This document shows positions 1 to 8,213 of a DNA stretch of 64,000 bases, one piece after another (the first letter of the stretch is position 1; each line of letters opens with the position of its first letter). Position numbers and translations under genes: made by a program. This DNA comes from Thermoproteota archaeon. Lineage in GTDB: Archaea > Thermoproteota > Nitrososphaeria > Nitrososphaerales > Nitrosopumilaceae. The notes under the pieces were generated by a model. The model saw nothing but the letters and a program-made list of their open reading frames with translations, did not search any database and was not told the origin of the DNA. Where the stretch lies: contig QQVN01000003.1 of assembly GCA_003352285.1 (NCBI GenBank), positions 124,001 through 188,000 on the forward strand, given 5' to 3'.

Positions 1-935
1 GCATGAGATTTTGAGAATGATTGGGTTACGATACTTTTTTCATAGTTATACTCTAAAACACTTTTCCATTCTTTGAATGAATATTCTGAGTAAATTTCAT
101 CGCTAAGAACATACAAATTATTTTTCTTTGCAATTTGAATAATTTGATCCTGAATCTTGGTTGGAAGAATTTTTCCAGTTGGGTTGTTTGGATAATTTAG
201 CACAATCATTTTTGTGTTTGAATTTATTGCGTCTTCAATCTGTTTGATTGATGGCTCCCAATTGTTTTCTAACGTTGTTTTGATAGTTCTAACCTTTACC
301 CCAGCATTTAGGGCACAATCTTTGTATGCTGGCCATGCAGGTTCCAACACAATTAACTCATCTCCTGGATTCAGTAATGTACTGATTGCAAGAAAAATAG
401 AAAATCGTGCACCTGGACTGACTAAAACATTATCTAAAGTTATAGATTGGTTGAATTCTCTGGAATTTTTCTGAGCAATCTCTTTTCTAAACTCTGGCAT
501 TCCTTGTGCCTGTCCATATTTTACAAATCCCTTGTCGTACACTTCGTCTAATGCATTTTTAACAATTTTTGGTGGCATAAAATCTGGTTCACCAACTTCC
601 ATATGGATAATTTTTTCTCCTTTTTCTTCCATCTCTTTTGCTTTTAGAAATATCGATAGATGCGTTTGTTTGTCAGTTGACTGCACTCTTACTGATTCAT
701 TTAATAAGAAATTCAGATACTTTGATGCTAATTTTTCATCTAATTGTAATTCTTTAGATAGTGAAAGTACTTTTTTCCTTAGATCTCCTTCTCTACTCTC
801 GTCTGTGACGCTAATTCCTAAGCTTTTCTTGACTTGGCCAATTTCTTTTGCAATTTCGGTTCTCTTCTTTAGAAGTCTAATCATTTCTAGAGTAATCTCT
901 TCCATTTGATTACGAAGGTTGTCGATGTCTGCCAT
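1..935 (-). CDS. Chorismate mutase-aminotransferase fusion (3' end cut off by window)
   Basis: This reads from an ATG at 935 to the window edge, giving 311 visible residues. Residues 1 to about 85 are a helical AroQ-type chorismate mutase domain (a MADIDNLRNQMEEIT-like start with conserved Arg/Lys/Glu helices). From about residue 95 it is a fold-type I PLP aminotransferase: MEVGEPDF, SPGARFSIF, NYPNNPTGK and SDEIYSEY are visible, and SFSKSH, which carries the PLP lysine, lies at the edge. The family turns chorismate into prephenate and transaminates prephenate or an aryl-pyruvate with aspartate or glutamate. The start lies 3 bases past the aroC stop, so it is the distal member of the shikimate cluster. 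The exact amino-acceptor specificity cannot be read from sequence. Confidence 0.9.
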   Translation of the reverse strand, partial: MADIDNLRNQMEEITLEMIRLLKKRTEIAKEIGQVKKSLGISVTDESREGDLRKKVLSLSKELQLDEKLASKYLNFLLNESVRVQSTDKQTHLSIFLKAKEMEEKGEKIIHMEVGEPDFMPPKIVKNALDEVYDKGFVKYGQAQGMPEFRKEIAQKNSREFNQSITLDNVLVSPGARFSIFLAISTLLNPGDELIVLEPAWPAYKDCALNAGVKVRTIKTTLENNWEPSIKQIEDAINSNTKMIVLNYPNNPTGKILPTKIQDQIIQIAKKNNLYVLSDEIYSEYSFKEWKSVLEYNYEKSIVTQSFSKSH

Positions 936-938
936 GCT

Positions 939-2033
939 CTATAGAATTGGTTTGATGAAACCGCCTTGTAACGCATGATCTGCAATGGTTAATGCAACTA
1001 AAGAATCCACAACTGGTGGCGCCCGTGGTACAACACATGGATCATGTCTTCCCTTAACTTGCAATGTAGCAGGTTTCTTTGATTTGATATCTACTGTAGA
1101 TTGTTTCATGGAAATTGATGATGCTGGTTTGAAAGCAATTCTTAGAACAATTGGCATTCCATTTGACAATCCTCCTAAAATTCCTCCAGAGTTGTTAGTT
1201 TTTGTAACTATTTTACCTCTTTTGATAGTGTAAAGATCATTATTTTTTGAACCAAAACTGGTTGCTCCTTCAAATCCTGAACCAAATTCAACACCCTTTA
1301 CTGATGGAATTGAAAACACTGCCTTGCTGATTTCTGATTCTAATGAGCTAAAGATTGGTTCTCCGATTCCAACTGGAAGGTTAGTGGTAATTGATTCTAT
1401 TATTCCTCCTAATGAATCTCCTTTCTTTCTTGCTTCCAAAATTGAATTCTTCATTTTTTTAGCAATCTTTTCATCAGGACATCTGACATCATTTGAATAA
1501 ATCGAACGTAACATCTTTGATGTGATTTCTTTATCGGTTTTTATCTTCCCAATTTGCACTGTAAAAGAATTTGTTTCAACTCCGAGTGAAACTTTTAGAA
1601 GCTTTCGTGCAATTGCTCCGCCCATCACATGCGTTGCAGTCAATCTTCCAGAAAATCTTCCTCCTCCTCGATGATCATTGAACTTTTTGTATTTGATCAT
1701 AGCTGGATAATCCGAATGACCTGGACGTAATTTTGTAACTAGATTTTCATAATCTTTTGAATTCTGATCTTTATTCCAAATTATCATTGTAATTGGTGCA
1801 CCTGTAGTGTATCCTCTGAAAACTCCTGAAATAATTTCCACTTGATCTCCTTCTTTTCTTTGTGTAGTGATTATTGATTGTCCTGGCCGTCTGTAATCTA
1901 ACATTTTCTGAATGTCCTTTTCTTCTAGCTCCAAACCTGCTGGACATCCGTCTAAAACTGCACCAATACATTTACCATGACTTTCACCAAAACTTGTTAG
2001 AACTAACCTCTTTCCAATTGAGCTACCAGACAA
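939..2033 (-). CDS. aroC: Chorismate synthase
   Basis: At 364 residues this is normal for AroC, which uses reduced FMN to remove phosphate from EPSP and give chorismate in the cytoplasm. Visible signatures are SFGESHG near residue 14, the GRFSGRLTA segment and RHDPC near the C-terminus. The start is TTG (MSGSSIGKRLV). No ATG precedes it, and an AT-rich TATA-like box lies about 28 bases upstream (2058-2065), so the mRNA is probably leaderless. It is transcribed toward the chorismate mutase-aminotransferase gene and is separated from aroA by a 2.4 kb block of unrelated genes. Confidence 0.97.
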   Translation of the reverse strand: MSGSSIGKRLVLTSFGESHGKCIGAVLDGCPAGLELEEKDIQKMLDYRRPGQSIITTQRKEGDQVEIISGVFRGYTTGAPITMIIWNKDQNSKDYENLVTKLRPGHSDYPAMIKYKKFNDHRGGGRFSGRLTATHVMGGAIARKLLKVSLGVETNSFTVQIGKIKTDKEITSKMLRSIYSNDVRCPDEKIAKKMKNSILEARKKGDSLGGIIESITTNLPVGIGEPIFSSLESEISKAVFSIPSVKGVEFGSGFEGATSFGSKNNDLYTIKRGKIVTKTNNSGGILGGLSNGMPIVLRIAFKPASSISMKQSTVDIKSKKPATLQVKGRHDPCVVPRAPPVVDSLVALTIADHALQGGFIKPIL

Positions 2034-2057
2034 TAATTATTTGATAATTTTTGATGC

Positions 2058-2065
2058 TTATAATT
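2058..2065 (-). promoter_or_regulatory. TATA box for aroC
   Basis: AATTATAA on the minus strand, centred about 28 bases before the aroC TTG start. This is the usual spacing for a leaderless archaeal transcript. Confidence 0.5.
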
Positions 2066-2137
2066 CCTACTTGAAAATACCCGTTATGTGTAGGGAATAA
2101 TAGAAGGTACATAACTGGATTAAACTTTGAAATTTCA

Positions 2138-3763
2138 ATGGTGTTTGAGGCAGTTCTATACATTGCAGTCTTGCTAATCTCCGCAAAATTATTAGGAGAA
2201 TTATTGTACAGAATAAATCAACCCAGAATTATAGGAAATGTTCTGGCTGGTATCATAGTTGGGCCTGCGTTATTCTTTTTGGTTCAACCGATAGATGCTA
2301 TTGAGTTATTCATCTCAATTGGTGTTTTCTTTTTGTTCTTCCTTATTGGTCTTGAAGAAATTGATCTTCCCGGATTAGTTCGGGTAATGAGAGGTAGAAT
2401 CTTTGCAGGTTCTCTTGCTGGATTTTTCATTCCATTTTTTGTAGCCTCGTTTTTTGGACTTAGTCTTGATATGAGCTTCATTCAGGCTTTTGCTATAGGT
2501 AGTGTAATTGGTGCTTCTAGTCTGGGTGTTACTGCCAAAGTACTAACTGATCTTGGGAAACTGCGTTCAACAATCGGCTTGGAAATCTTTACAGTAACTG
2601 CAATCATTGAGTTTATTGCAATTATTCTTACCAGTGTTTTGATTCAGATCAACACCAGTGATACCCCAAACATATCTGAATTTTTGTGGTTGTTTGCAAA
2701 GATGGGAATTTTCTTTGCTGTAGCTGGATTGCTAGCTGTGTTTGCATTACCAAAAGTATTTCGAGTCATCCATAGTCATTTACGTGCACAACAAGTTTAC
2801 TTTGGTTTGGTAATTGGAGTAATCTTACTGGTTGCATACTTTGCCGAAATAAGTGGAATACATGGAGCCATTGGTGCACTATTGTTAGGAATTGCAGTAT
2901 CTAGAATGAACAGAGAAGAATATCTTGAAATATCAAAAAATGTAAATGCAGTAGGTTATGGAATTTTTATTCCCATGTTTTTTGCTGGTATAGGATTACA
3001 TTTTACTACAAAATTTGTTGAAATAGATCTTTGGATAATTGCTGCCTTTATTGGTATAATCGTGGGTGTAAAATTCATTGGATCGTACATTGCAGTCAAA
3101 ATCGCCAAGATGCGTCCTGCAACAACAGTTGCTTACGGTGTAATGTCTAAGGGTGCAGTTGACTTGGCTCTTATGTTGTCCTTACTCCAAGTCAATATGC
3201 TAGATGACAGTTTATTCTCTTTACTAGTTCTTGGTACGTTGATTACAATGATAATCTCAAGCGTTGAATTACAAAGAAAATTAAAGAAAATTGTTCAAGT
3301 CAAAGTTGGTAGTGTAGAAATTGGAATGCTTCCAATCTTCTTTAGAAGAACAGTTTCTGATAAACGAGCTCAGGATGCAATGTCAATAGATTTCCAAAAA
3401 ACCAAACCCAATGTTATCGTAAAGAACTTTCTTAATTCTGATATTGATCCCAAAGAAGAAACTATGGTCATTGATGATGATGGTAGATTAATTGGCATCG
3501 TTTCAAAAAAGGAACTAAACAATGTCCATAAAAAAAGTAGAGATGTTGCTTTAATTTCAGATATCATGGAAAAGAAATTTCACACAGTTATTCCACAAGA
3601 CTATATTTACTCAGTAATTCAGAAAATGAATTCTCATCACTTTGAAATGATTCCTGTAATAGAACCTGGTTTTTCTGGAAAAATAGTTGGCATTGTCTCA
3701 TCAAAAACATTATTGAATTTACTGGCAGAAACAAAACCCCAAAATTCATCTGCTAAATCTTGA
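2138..3763 (+). CDS. CPA2-family monovalent cation/H+ antiporter with C-terminal CBS-like domain
   Basis: 541 residues. Residues 1-390 form about 12 hydrophobic segments typical of KefB/NapA-type exchangers, including the early LLGELLYRINQPRIIGNVLAG and FLIGLEE segments. Residues about 430-535 look like a pair of CBS motifs (MVIDDDGRLIGIVSKKEL and MIPVIEPGFSGKIVGIVS), which usually bind adenine nucleotides and regulate transport. In the helix where Na+/H+ members have an Asp-Asp pair, this protein reads TAIIEFIAII, so the DD motif is absent and the ion may differ (K+ is possible). It sits on the opposite strand inside the shikimate cluster. Confidence 0.85.
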   Translation: MVFEAVLYIAVLLISAKLLGELLYRINQPRIIGNVLAGIIVGPALFFLVQPIDAIELFISIGVFFLFFLIGLEEIDLPGLVRVMRGRIFAGSLAGFFIPFFVASFFGLSLDMSFIQAFAIGSVIGASSLGVTAKVLTDLGKLRSTIGLEIFTVTAIIEFIAIILTSVLIQINTSDTPNISEFLWLFAKMGIFFAVAGLLAVFALPKVFRVIHSHLRAQQVYFGLVIGVILLVAYFAEISGIHGAIGALLLGIAVSRMNREEYLEISKNVNAVGYGIFIPMFFAGIGLHFTTKFVEIDLWIIAAFIGIIVGVKFIGSYIAVKIAKMRPATTVAYGVMSKGAVDLALMLSLLQVNMLDDSLFSLLVLGTLITMIISSVELQRKLKKIVQVKVGSVEIGMLPIFFRRTVSDKRAQDAMSIDFQKTKPNVIVKNFLNSDIDPKEETMVIDDDGRLIGIVSKKELNNVHKKSRDVALISDIMEKKFHTVIPQDYIYSVIQKMNSHHFEMIPVIEPGFSGKIVGIVSSKTLLNLLAETKPQNSSAKS

Positions 3764-3768
3764 ACAAT

Positions 3769-4029
3769 CTAGGCCTTGAGGATTTTTTCTTCTAATTTTG
3801 CTTTTGATTCGTCTTGCTTTCGATAATTTTTAATGCCTTCCTCTAAAACTAATTCAGAGATTTGTGAAAAACTCCATGTTTTTCCCGATTTCATCATCAA
3901 GAATGTTTGAAGATCTTTCATGTCATCTAAAACCTTAGGACTAAGGGTAAAGGTAACCTGAATTTTTTTCAACATGATTTCTTCACATTGTGGATAATGT
4001 GCATCTGTTTTGTTTCTTAAAACAAACAT
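3769..4029 (-). CDS. Small ribbon-helix-helix-like protein, possible DNA-binding regulator
   Basis: A short protein whose core starts IQVTFTLSPKVLDDM and continues into two helices ending in ELVLEEGIKNYRKQ. A beta strand followed by two helices is the ribbon-helix-helix pattern, but I cannot assign a family. The coordinates use the first ATG (4029). A second ATG at 3975 gives MLKKIQVTFTLSP, fits an RHH N-terminus better and has a TTAAGAAA box about 40 bases upstream. It is convergent with the antiporter (6 bases apart) and divergent from the receiver gene at 4062, so it could control either one; this is inference. Confidence 0.6.
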   Translation of the reverse strand: MFVLRNKTDAHYPQCEEIMLKKIQVTFTLSPKVLDDMKDLQTFLMMKSGKTWSFSQISELVLEEGIKNYRKQDESKAKLEEKILKA

Positions 4030-4033
4030 GTTC

Positions 4034-4040
4034 TTTTTAA
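4034..4040 (+). promoter_or_regulatory. TATA box for the receiver gene at 4062
   Basis: TTTTTAA centred 25 bases before the ATG at 4062, which indicates a leaderless transcript. Confidence 0.5.
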
Positions 4041-4061
4041 GCAAAATCAAAATAATATTGT

Positions 4062-4439
4062 ATGAGTCCTAGCGTATTATTAGTAGATGATAACGAAGAT
4101 CTTCTAGAATGCATTGGCAGCTTTTTAAAAATTGGAGGTTTTAATGTGAGAACTGCTCAAAACGGTTCTCAAGCTTGTATTGAATATCAAAATGCCAGAC
4201 CTGACCTTGTAATTATGGATATAGTTATGGAAGGAATGGACGGATATGATACATTTTTCCAAATAAAAGATGCAGATCCTGAAGCCAAAGTTATTCTTAT
4301 GACTGGTTTTCAAAAAAAGGAAAGATTCTATGAAGCAGAAAAAAGAGGTTTGTTTGGTTTTATTGAAAAACCATTTACCGGAAAGCAACTACTTGATTAT
4401 TTGTCAGAAAAGAATGTTCTTCCTACAGCTTCAGTGTGA
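4062..4439 (+). CDS. Standalone response-regulator receiver protein
   Basis: 125 residues that are only a CheY-like receiver domain. The acidic pair sits in LLVDDNEDLL, the phospho-acceptor Asp is in LVIMDIVMEGMDG (about residue 53), the switch Thr is in VILMTGF, and the conserved Lys-Pro is in FIEKPF. There is no output domain, so it acts by protein contact, as part of a phosphorelay or as an adaptor. No histidine kinase is encoded in this window. It lies between aroA and the RHH-like gene and has its own TATA box. Confidence 0.9.
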   Translation: MSPSVLLVDDNEDLLECIGSFLKIGGFNVRTAQNGSQACIEYQNARPDLVIMDIVMEGMDGYDTFFQIKDADPEAKVILMTGFQKKERFYEAEKRGLFGFIEKPFTGKQLLDYLSEKNVLPTASV

Positions 4440-4446
4440 TTGAATT

Positions 4447-5709
4447 TTATCCAACAGTTATAACTGCGCCACAATTTTTCATTTCTTTTATGAAACTTGG
4501 AAATGAGACATCTATAGATTCTGGGTCTGTTATTGTGCAATTTCCAACATACATTCCAACAATACAAAATGCCATAAACAATCTATGATCATTTTCAGCA
4601 TTTAATGCAGCACCTTTTAGTTGGTCTGAGGGTTCTAAAATCATTCCATCACTTTTTTCAATTACTTTTATTCCAATTTTTTTTAATTCTCTAGAGATTA
4701 TTGCTATTCTGTCTGTTTCTTTGAACCTTGCATGACCAACATTTACTATCTCTATTGGTTTTTGTGATTTTAATGCTAAAATGGATAATGGTGGAAGAAG
4801 GTCTGGTGTATTACTAAGATCAAATTTCCCACCTGAGAGTTTCTCTACATTACTTATTGAGATTGTTTCTTCATCAATTATCACTCTGACTCCTAGTGCT
4901 TCTAAAATATCGATAAATGCTTCATCTCCTTGTGGGAGATCCCCCATCTCCACTTTGATCTTTACATCCTCACCAACTAAAACTGCTGAAGACAACAATA
5001 ATGCTAGACTGGAAAAATCTGATGGAACTGTAATTTCAGTTGGATGATAAATTTGTGGTGTGATTTGATAATTTTTGTAAGGAATTAATGTGTGTACTCT
5101 TACCCCAAATTTTTTCATTATTGCAATTGTAGCATCAAGGTATGGTTTTGAAACTAATTCTCCTTCAATCTTTAACTCAATGCCCTCTTTCGTAAGTGGT
5201 CCTGTAATCATTAATGCAGAAATAAACTGACTTGAAATATTTCCTGCAATAGTGACTTCTCCTCCAGAAATTTTTCCATGCACTGAAACAGGAGGTTTAC
5301 CTTCTGTTGATGTACATTTTGCACCCAATGATTCTAACGCATCTAGTAGTGGCTGCATAGGTCTTTTTTTGAGGCTACTGTCCCCTGTAAGAGTTGTTTT
5401 GCCCTCAGATAATGATGAAATTGCAGCTGCAATTCTAATTGTGGTTCCAGAATTGGCAGCATCAATTTCTGTTGGATTTATCTTTCCTTTAGAATTTATT
5501 GTGATTGATTCGTTACTAATGGATATGTCTGCCCCAAATCCCTTACATGCATGAATTGTAGATTTTACATCTGCTGAATCTAATACATTGTGTAATGTGC
5601 TCTTTCCCTGTGATAGTGTTGCTAGGAAAATTGCTCTATGAGAATAACTCTTGTTTGTAGGGCAGGAAATAATTCCTGAAATTTTAGATTTTTCTACTTT
5701 ACAGTTCAT
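4447..5709 (-). CDS. aroA: 3-phosphoshikimate 1-carboxyvinyltransferase (EPSP synthase)
   Basis: 420 residues, normal length. It joins shikimate-3-phosphate and PEP to make EPSP. Signatures are CPTNKSYSHRAIFLA near residue 17 (catalytic Lys and Ser), AANSGTTIR near residue 84, SSQFISAL, NTPDLLPPLSI, HARFKETDR and ENDHRLFMA near the C-terminus. The ATG at 5709 lies inside the end of the shikimate kinase gene (11-base overlap), so the two are probably translated together. Confidence 0.97.
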   Translation of the reverse strand: MNCKVEKSKISGIISCPTNKSYSHRAIFLATLSQGKSTLHNVLDSADVKSTIHACKGFGADISISNESITINSKGKINPTEIDAANSGTTIRIAAAISSLSEGKTTLTGDSSLKKRPMQPLLDALESLGAKCTSTEGKPPVSVHGKISGGEVTIAGNISSQFISALMITGPLTKEGIELKIEGELVSKPYLDATIAIMKKFGVRVHTLIPYKNYQITPQIYHPTEITVPSDFSSLALLLSSAVLVGEDVKIKVEMGDLPQGDEAFIDILEALGVRVIIDEETISISNVEKLSGGKFDLSNTPDLLPPLSILALKSQKPIEIVNVGHARFKETDRIAIISRELKKIGIKVIEKSDGMILEPSDQLKGAALNAENDHRLFMAFCIVGMYVGNCTITDPESIDVSFPSFIKEMKNCGAVITVG

Positions 5710-6553
5710 GAACTTCTGCCTTTTTGTTGTTTACCTCAGATGTGATAATTCTTCCTTCCATTGATGAAAAAACCTTCTTAATTTTTGTTAGACTGTCTAT
5801 TTTTACTATTGCTGCAATGGATGGACCGTTTCCTGATACTGATGCACCAAGAGCTCCTTCTTCAACTAGATCGGTGATAATTTTTGGATCTGAATCTAGA
5901 ATTGCTGATGTAGCTAACCCGTTTAGTATCATTGCATTCCAATAATCCTTATTTTTTGCAAGATTCCAAGCTTTATCAAATACTGCATCGAGTGTTTTTA
6001 GTTTCTTCACATTTCCTCTTTTTCGTGATTTTGGGATGAAAATTACTGCAATAAGATTTGTTGGTGCTTTTTCTGAAAGTATTGTTTTCCTTTTGTAGTT
6101 ATCAGTCACTTGAAAACCTCCAAAATAACACGCTGTTGCATCATCATATGCGCCTGTGATACTCACTTTGGTTTCTATAGATGCATCAATTCCCGCAAGA
6201 AGTATTTCAGAATCAACAATTTTTGGTTGGAAGAGCTTTGCGCATGCCAAAGCAACTGCTGATGATATTGCACTTGAGCTCTTAAGGCCATACCCTGTTG
6301 GAATTTCAGAATCTAGCATGAGGCTTAACTTTGTTTTTTCTAGCTTTTTCTTTGGTACTACTTTCTCTATTGTTCTATTTATCAATCTAGAACTGAGACT
6401 TTGATTATCCGATTCAATTGTAATTCCTGTACCTGATGACTCTTCTACAATTGCTTCTACCTTTAATGAAATTCCTAACGTTGCTCCTTTACCTGTGGCA
6501 ATTGCGTTTACTAGTGAAACTGCCCCATGTATTGTGGCCTTTGATTTACTCAT
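5699..6553 (-). CDS. aroK: Archaeal shikimate kinase, GHMP family
   Basis: 284 residues. Archaea replace bacterial AroK with a GHMP-superfamily kinase that phosphorylates shikimate with ATP. The ATP-binding motif GYGLKSSSAISSA is near residue 88, and the C-terminal glycine-rich GASVSGNGPSIAAI loop is near residue 232. The ATG at 6553 overlaps the aroE stop by one base (ATGA-type junction), and the 3' end overlaps aroA. The position between aroE and aroA separates it from other GHMP kinases such as homoserine or mevalonate kinase. Confidence 0.94.
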   Translation of the reverse strand: MSKSKATIHGAVSLVNAIATGKGATLGISLKVEAIVEESSGTGITIESDNQSLSSRLINRTIEKVVPKKKLEKTKLSLMLDSEIPTGYGLKSSSAISSAVALACAKLFQPKIVDSEILLAGIDASIETKVSITGAYDDATACYFGGFQVTDNYKRKTILSEKAPTNLIAVIFIPKSRKRGNVKKLKTLDAVFDKAWNLAKNKDYWNAMILNGLATSAILDSDPKIITDLVEEGALGASVSGNGPSIAAIVKIDSLTKIKKVFSSMEGRIITSEVNNKKAEVHEL

Positions 6554-7371
6554 CAGAAAACTCCTAGAACAGCTTTTTTCATTACCTCATAAGGTGCTTT
6601 TGTTTTATGCCAAATCTCAAATGCACGAATTGCTTGACCAAGTAGCATCTCGTATCCGTAAATTATGGTAGCTCCTTTCTCTTTTGCTCCTTTTATCAAA
6701 TCTGTATTCATTGGATTGTATACTATGTCATAAACTATGGAATTTTTTCTGATACTTTTTGTAGGTATCGGACTGGGTTCATTTTTTAATCCGATAGATG
6801 TTGCATTAATAATCAAGTCATAATTTGTAACATCTCCAATCTCATTTAGAAGTGACACTTCTGTACTCATTCCAATTTTATTTGCAAATTGTGCCAAGGA
6901 ATTTGCATTATCTCTTGTTCTATTTGCAATCATAATTGATTTCACATCCTCTTTTACTAATCCTGCAGTGATAGCTCTTGCTGCCCCTCCTGCCCCCAAA
7001 AGGAGAACTTGAAAATCGTTCATTTTGAGGTCTCTTCGATGTAATGGATCTAAAAATCCCTCCATGTCTGTATTGTAACCTTTCAAGACATTATTCTCAT
7101 TTGAAATTGTATTTGCAGCACCAATCAAACTACAGTCTTCATCCACCTTGTCAATATACTTCATGACTTCAACTTTATGTGGAATCGTGACATTGAATCC
7201 AGAAATATTTATTTTTTTTAAGGATTCAAGCCCTTCTAATAGTTCGCCTTTAGGAATTCTGTATGCAATGTATGTGCAATCCATATTCAGTTCTTTGAAT
7301 GCTGCATTGTGAATATTTGGCGAAAGGGAGTGGTCTATCGGATCTCCAATCACTGCATAAGTTTTTACCAT
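6553..7371 (-). CDS. aroE: Shikimate dehydrogenase
   Basis: 272 residues from the ATG at 7371 (a TTG 12 bases upstream is possible but less likely). It reduces 3-dehydroshikimate to shikimate with NADPH. Visible motifs are GDPIDHSLSPNIHNAAF (substrate loop), NVTIPHK with the catalytic Lys, GYNTDMEGF, the Rossmann loop GAGGAARAI, NATSIGL and the C-terminal GYEMLLGQAIRAFEIW. It is coupled to the kinase gene downstream. Confidence 0.96.
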   Translation of the reverse strand: MVKTYAVIGDPIDHSLSPNIHNAAFKELNMDCTYIAYRIPKGELLEGLESLKKINISGFNVTIPHKVEVMKYIDKVDEDCSLIGAANTISNENNVLKGYNTDMEGFLDPLHRRDLKMNDFQVLLLGAGGAARAITAGLVKEDVKSIMIANRTRDNANSLAQFANKIGMSTEVSLLNEIGDVTNYDLIINATSIGLKNEPSPIPTKSIRKNSIVYDIVYNPMNTDLIKGAKEKGATIIYGYEMLLGQAIRAFEIWHKTKAPYEVMKKAVLGVF

Positions 7372-7416
7372 GAATTTTTTCAATAATTGATTGATTTAAA
7401 CTGTCAAGTCTGAGGA

Positions 7417-7512
7417 TTATTTGTATACATTAGGATCCAATCCTGTCCCCTTTACTATTTCATATAGGACCTTAGAAATAACTGAATTAATTGATGGATG
7501 CTTCTTATGCAT
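7417..7512 (-). CDS. Possible 31-residue peptide between aroD and aroE
   Basis: An ATG-started ORF fills most of the otherwise empty 173 bases between aroD and aroE on the same strand. It reads like protein (MHKKHPSINSVISK, then VLYEIVKGTGLDP) with no rare-residue runs. I do not recognise it. It could be a small cluster member, a leader peptide or chance; conservation in relatives would decide. Confidence 0.3.
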   Translation of the reverse strand: MHKKHPSINSVISKVLYEIVKGTGLDPNVYK

Positions 7513-7544
7513 GCCAAATATTGCAAAATTGATATTTAAGATTT

Positions 7545-8210
7545 CTAGGTATCTATAATTGACTTAATCTCATCCAGACTGAATTGTCCTGGCGCTACTG
7601 CTTTTCCAAGTGAGACATACGTATATGGACTTCCCAAGTATAAACACAAAACTCTGGAAATTCTCCCCAAATCTCCCATAGAGAATGCAATTAAGTTAAT
7701 TTTTGATGAAATACTGTAAAGCGATAAAACTTTTGATGCATCCTTGACTGTCTTTGCGGTTGTTACAATCTTTACGTTATTTGATATTTTTTTCATTTGA
7801 TTCATTTTTTTCTGTAAATCATTCATGTTGGGGGTTTTTTTAAAATCATGCCAAGAAACTAAAATTGGGGTTTTTGTTTTTCTAACATAATTTAGAAGTG
7901 ATCTATTTTTTCTTAAAGTGTTGTATTCTATGTCTAAAAGAAACGGTTTGTACTCTGAAATTAATTTTATAATCGATATTCTTTCTGATTCTTTTCCTGA
8001 AAATTTTCCTCCCTCTACCTTTGGTCGTAATGTACACACTGAAAATTTGAGATATTTTTTTGATAGCTCTAATGCTTGTGGAACATGTTCAGGTTTTAAA
8101 AAATCAAAACGGATTTCAACATAATCCGATCTTTTAAGTGCTTTTTTGATAAGCTGATTCATACGTTTGGGAGTTTTTTCTGCAATCGATACACAGGTTT
8201 TGTGTTTCAT
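7545..8210 (-). CDS. aroD: 3-dehydroquinate dehydratase, type I
   Basis: 221 residues, the usual archaeal type I length. It dehydrates 3-dehydroquinate to 3-dehydroshikimate through a lysine Schiff base. Visible are VEIRFDFLKPEH near residue 31, the catalytic His in SWHDFKKT, the Schiff-base segment VKIVTTAK and the IAFSMGDLGRISR segment that binds substrate carboxylate. It starts at an ATG 3 bases after the end of the dehydroquinate synthase II gene. Confidence 0.95.
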   Translation of the reverse strand: MKHKTCVSIAEKTPKRMNQLIKKALKRSDYVEIRFDFLKPEHVPQALELSKKYLKFSVCTLRPKVEGGKFSGKESERISIIKLISEYKPFLLDIEYNTLRKNRSLLNYVRKTKTPILVSWHDFKKTPNMNDLQKKMNQMKKISNNVKIVTTAKTVKDASKVLSLYSISSKINLIAFSMGDLGRISRVLCLYLGSPYTYVSLGKAVAPGQFSLDEIKSIIDT

Positions 8211-8213
8211 AAT

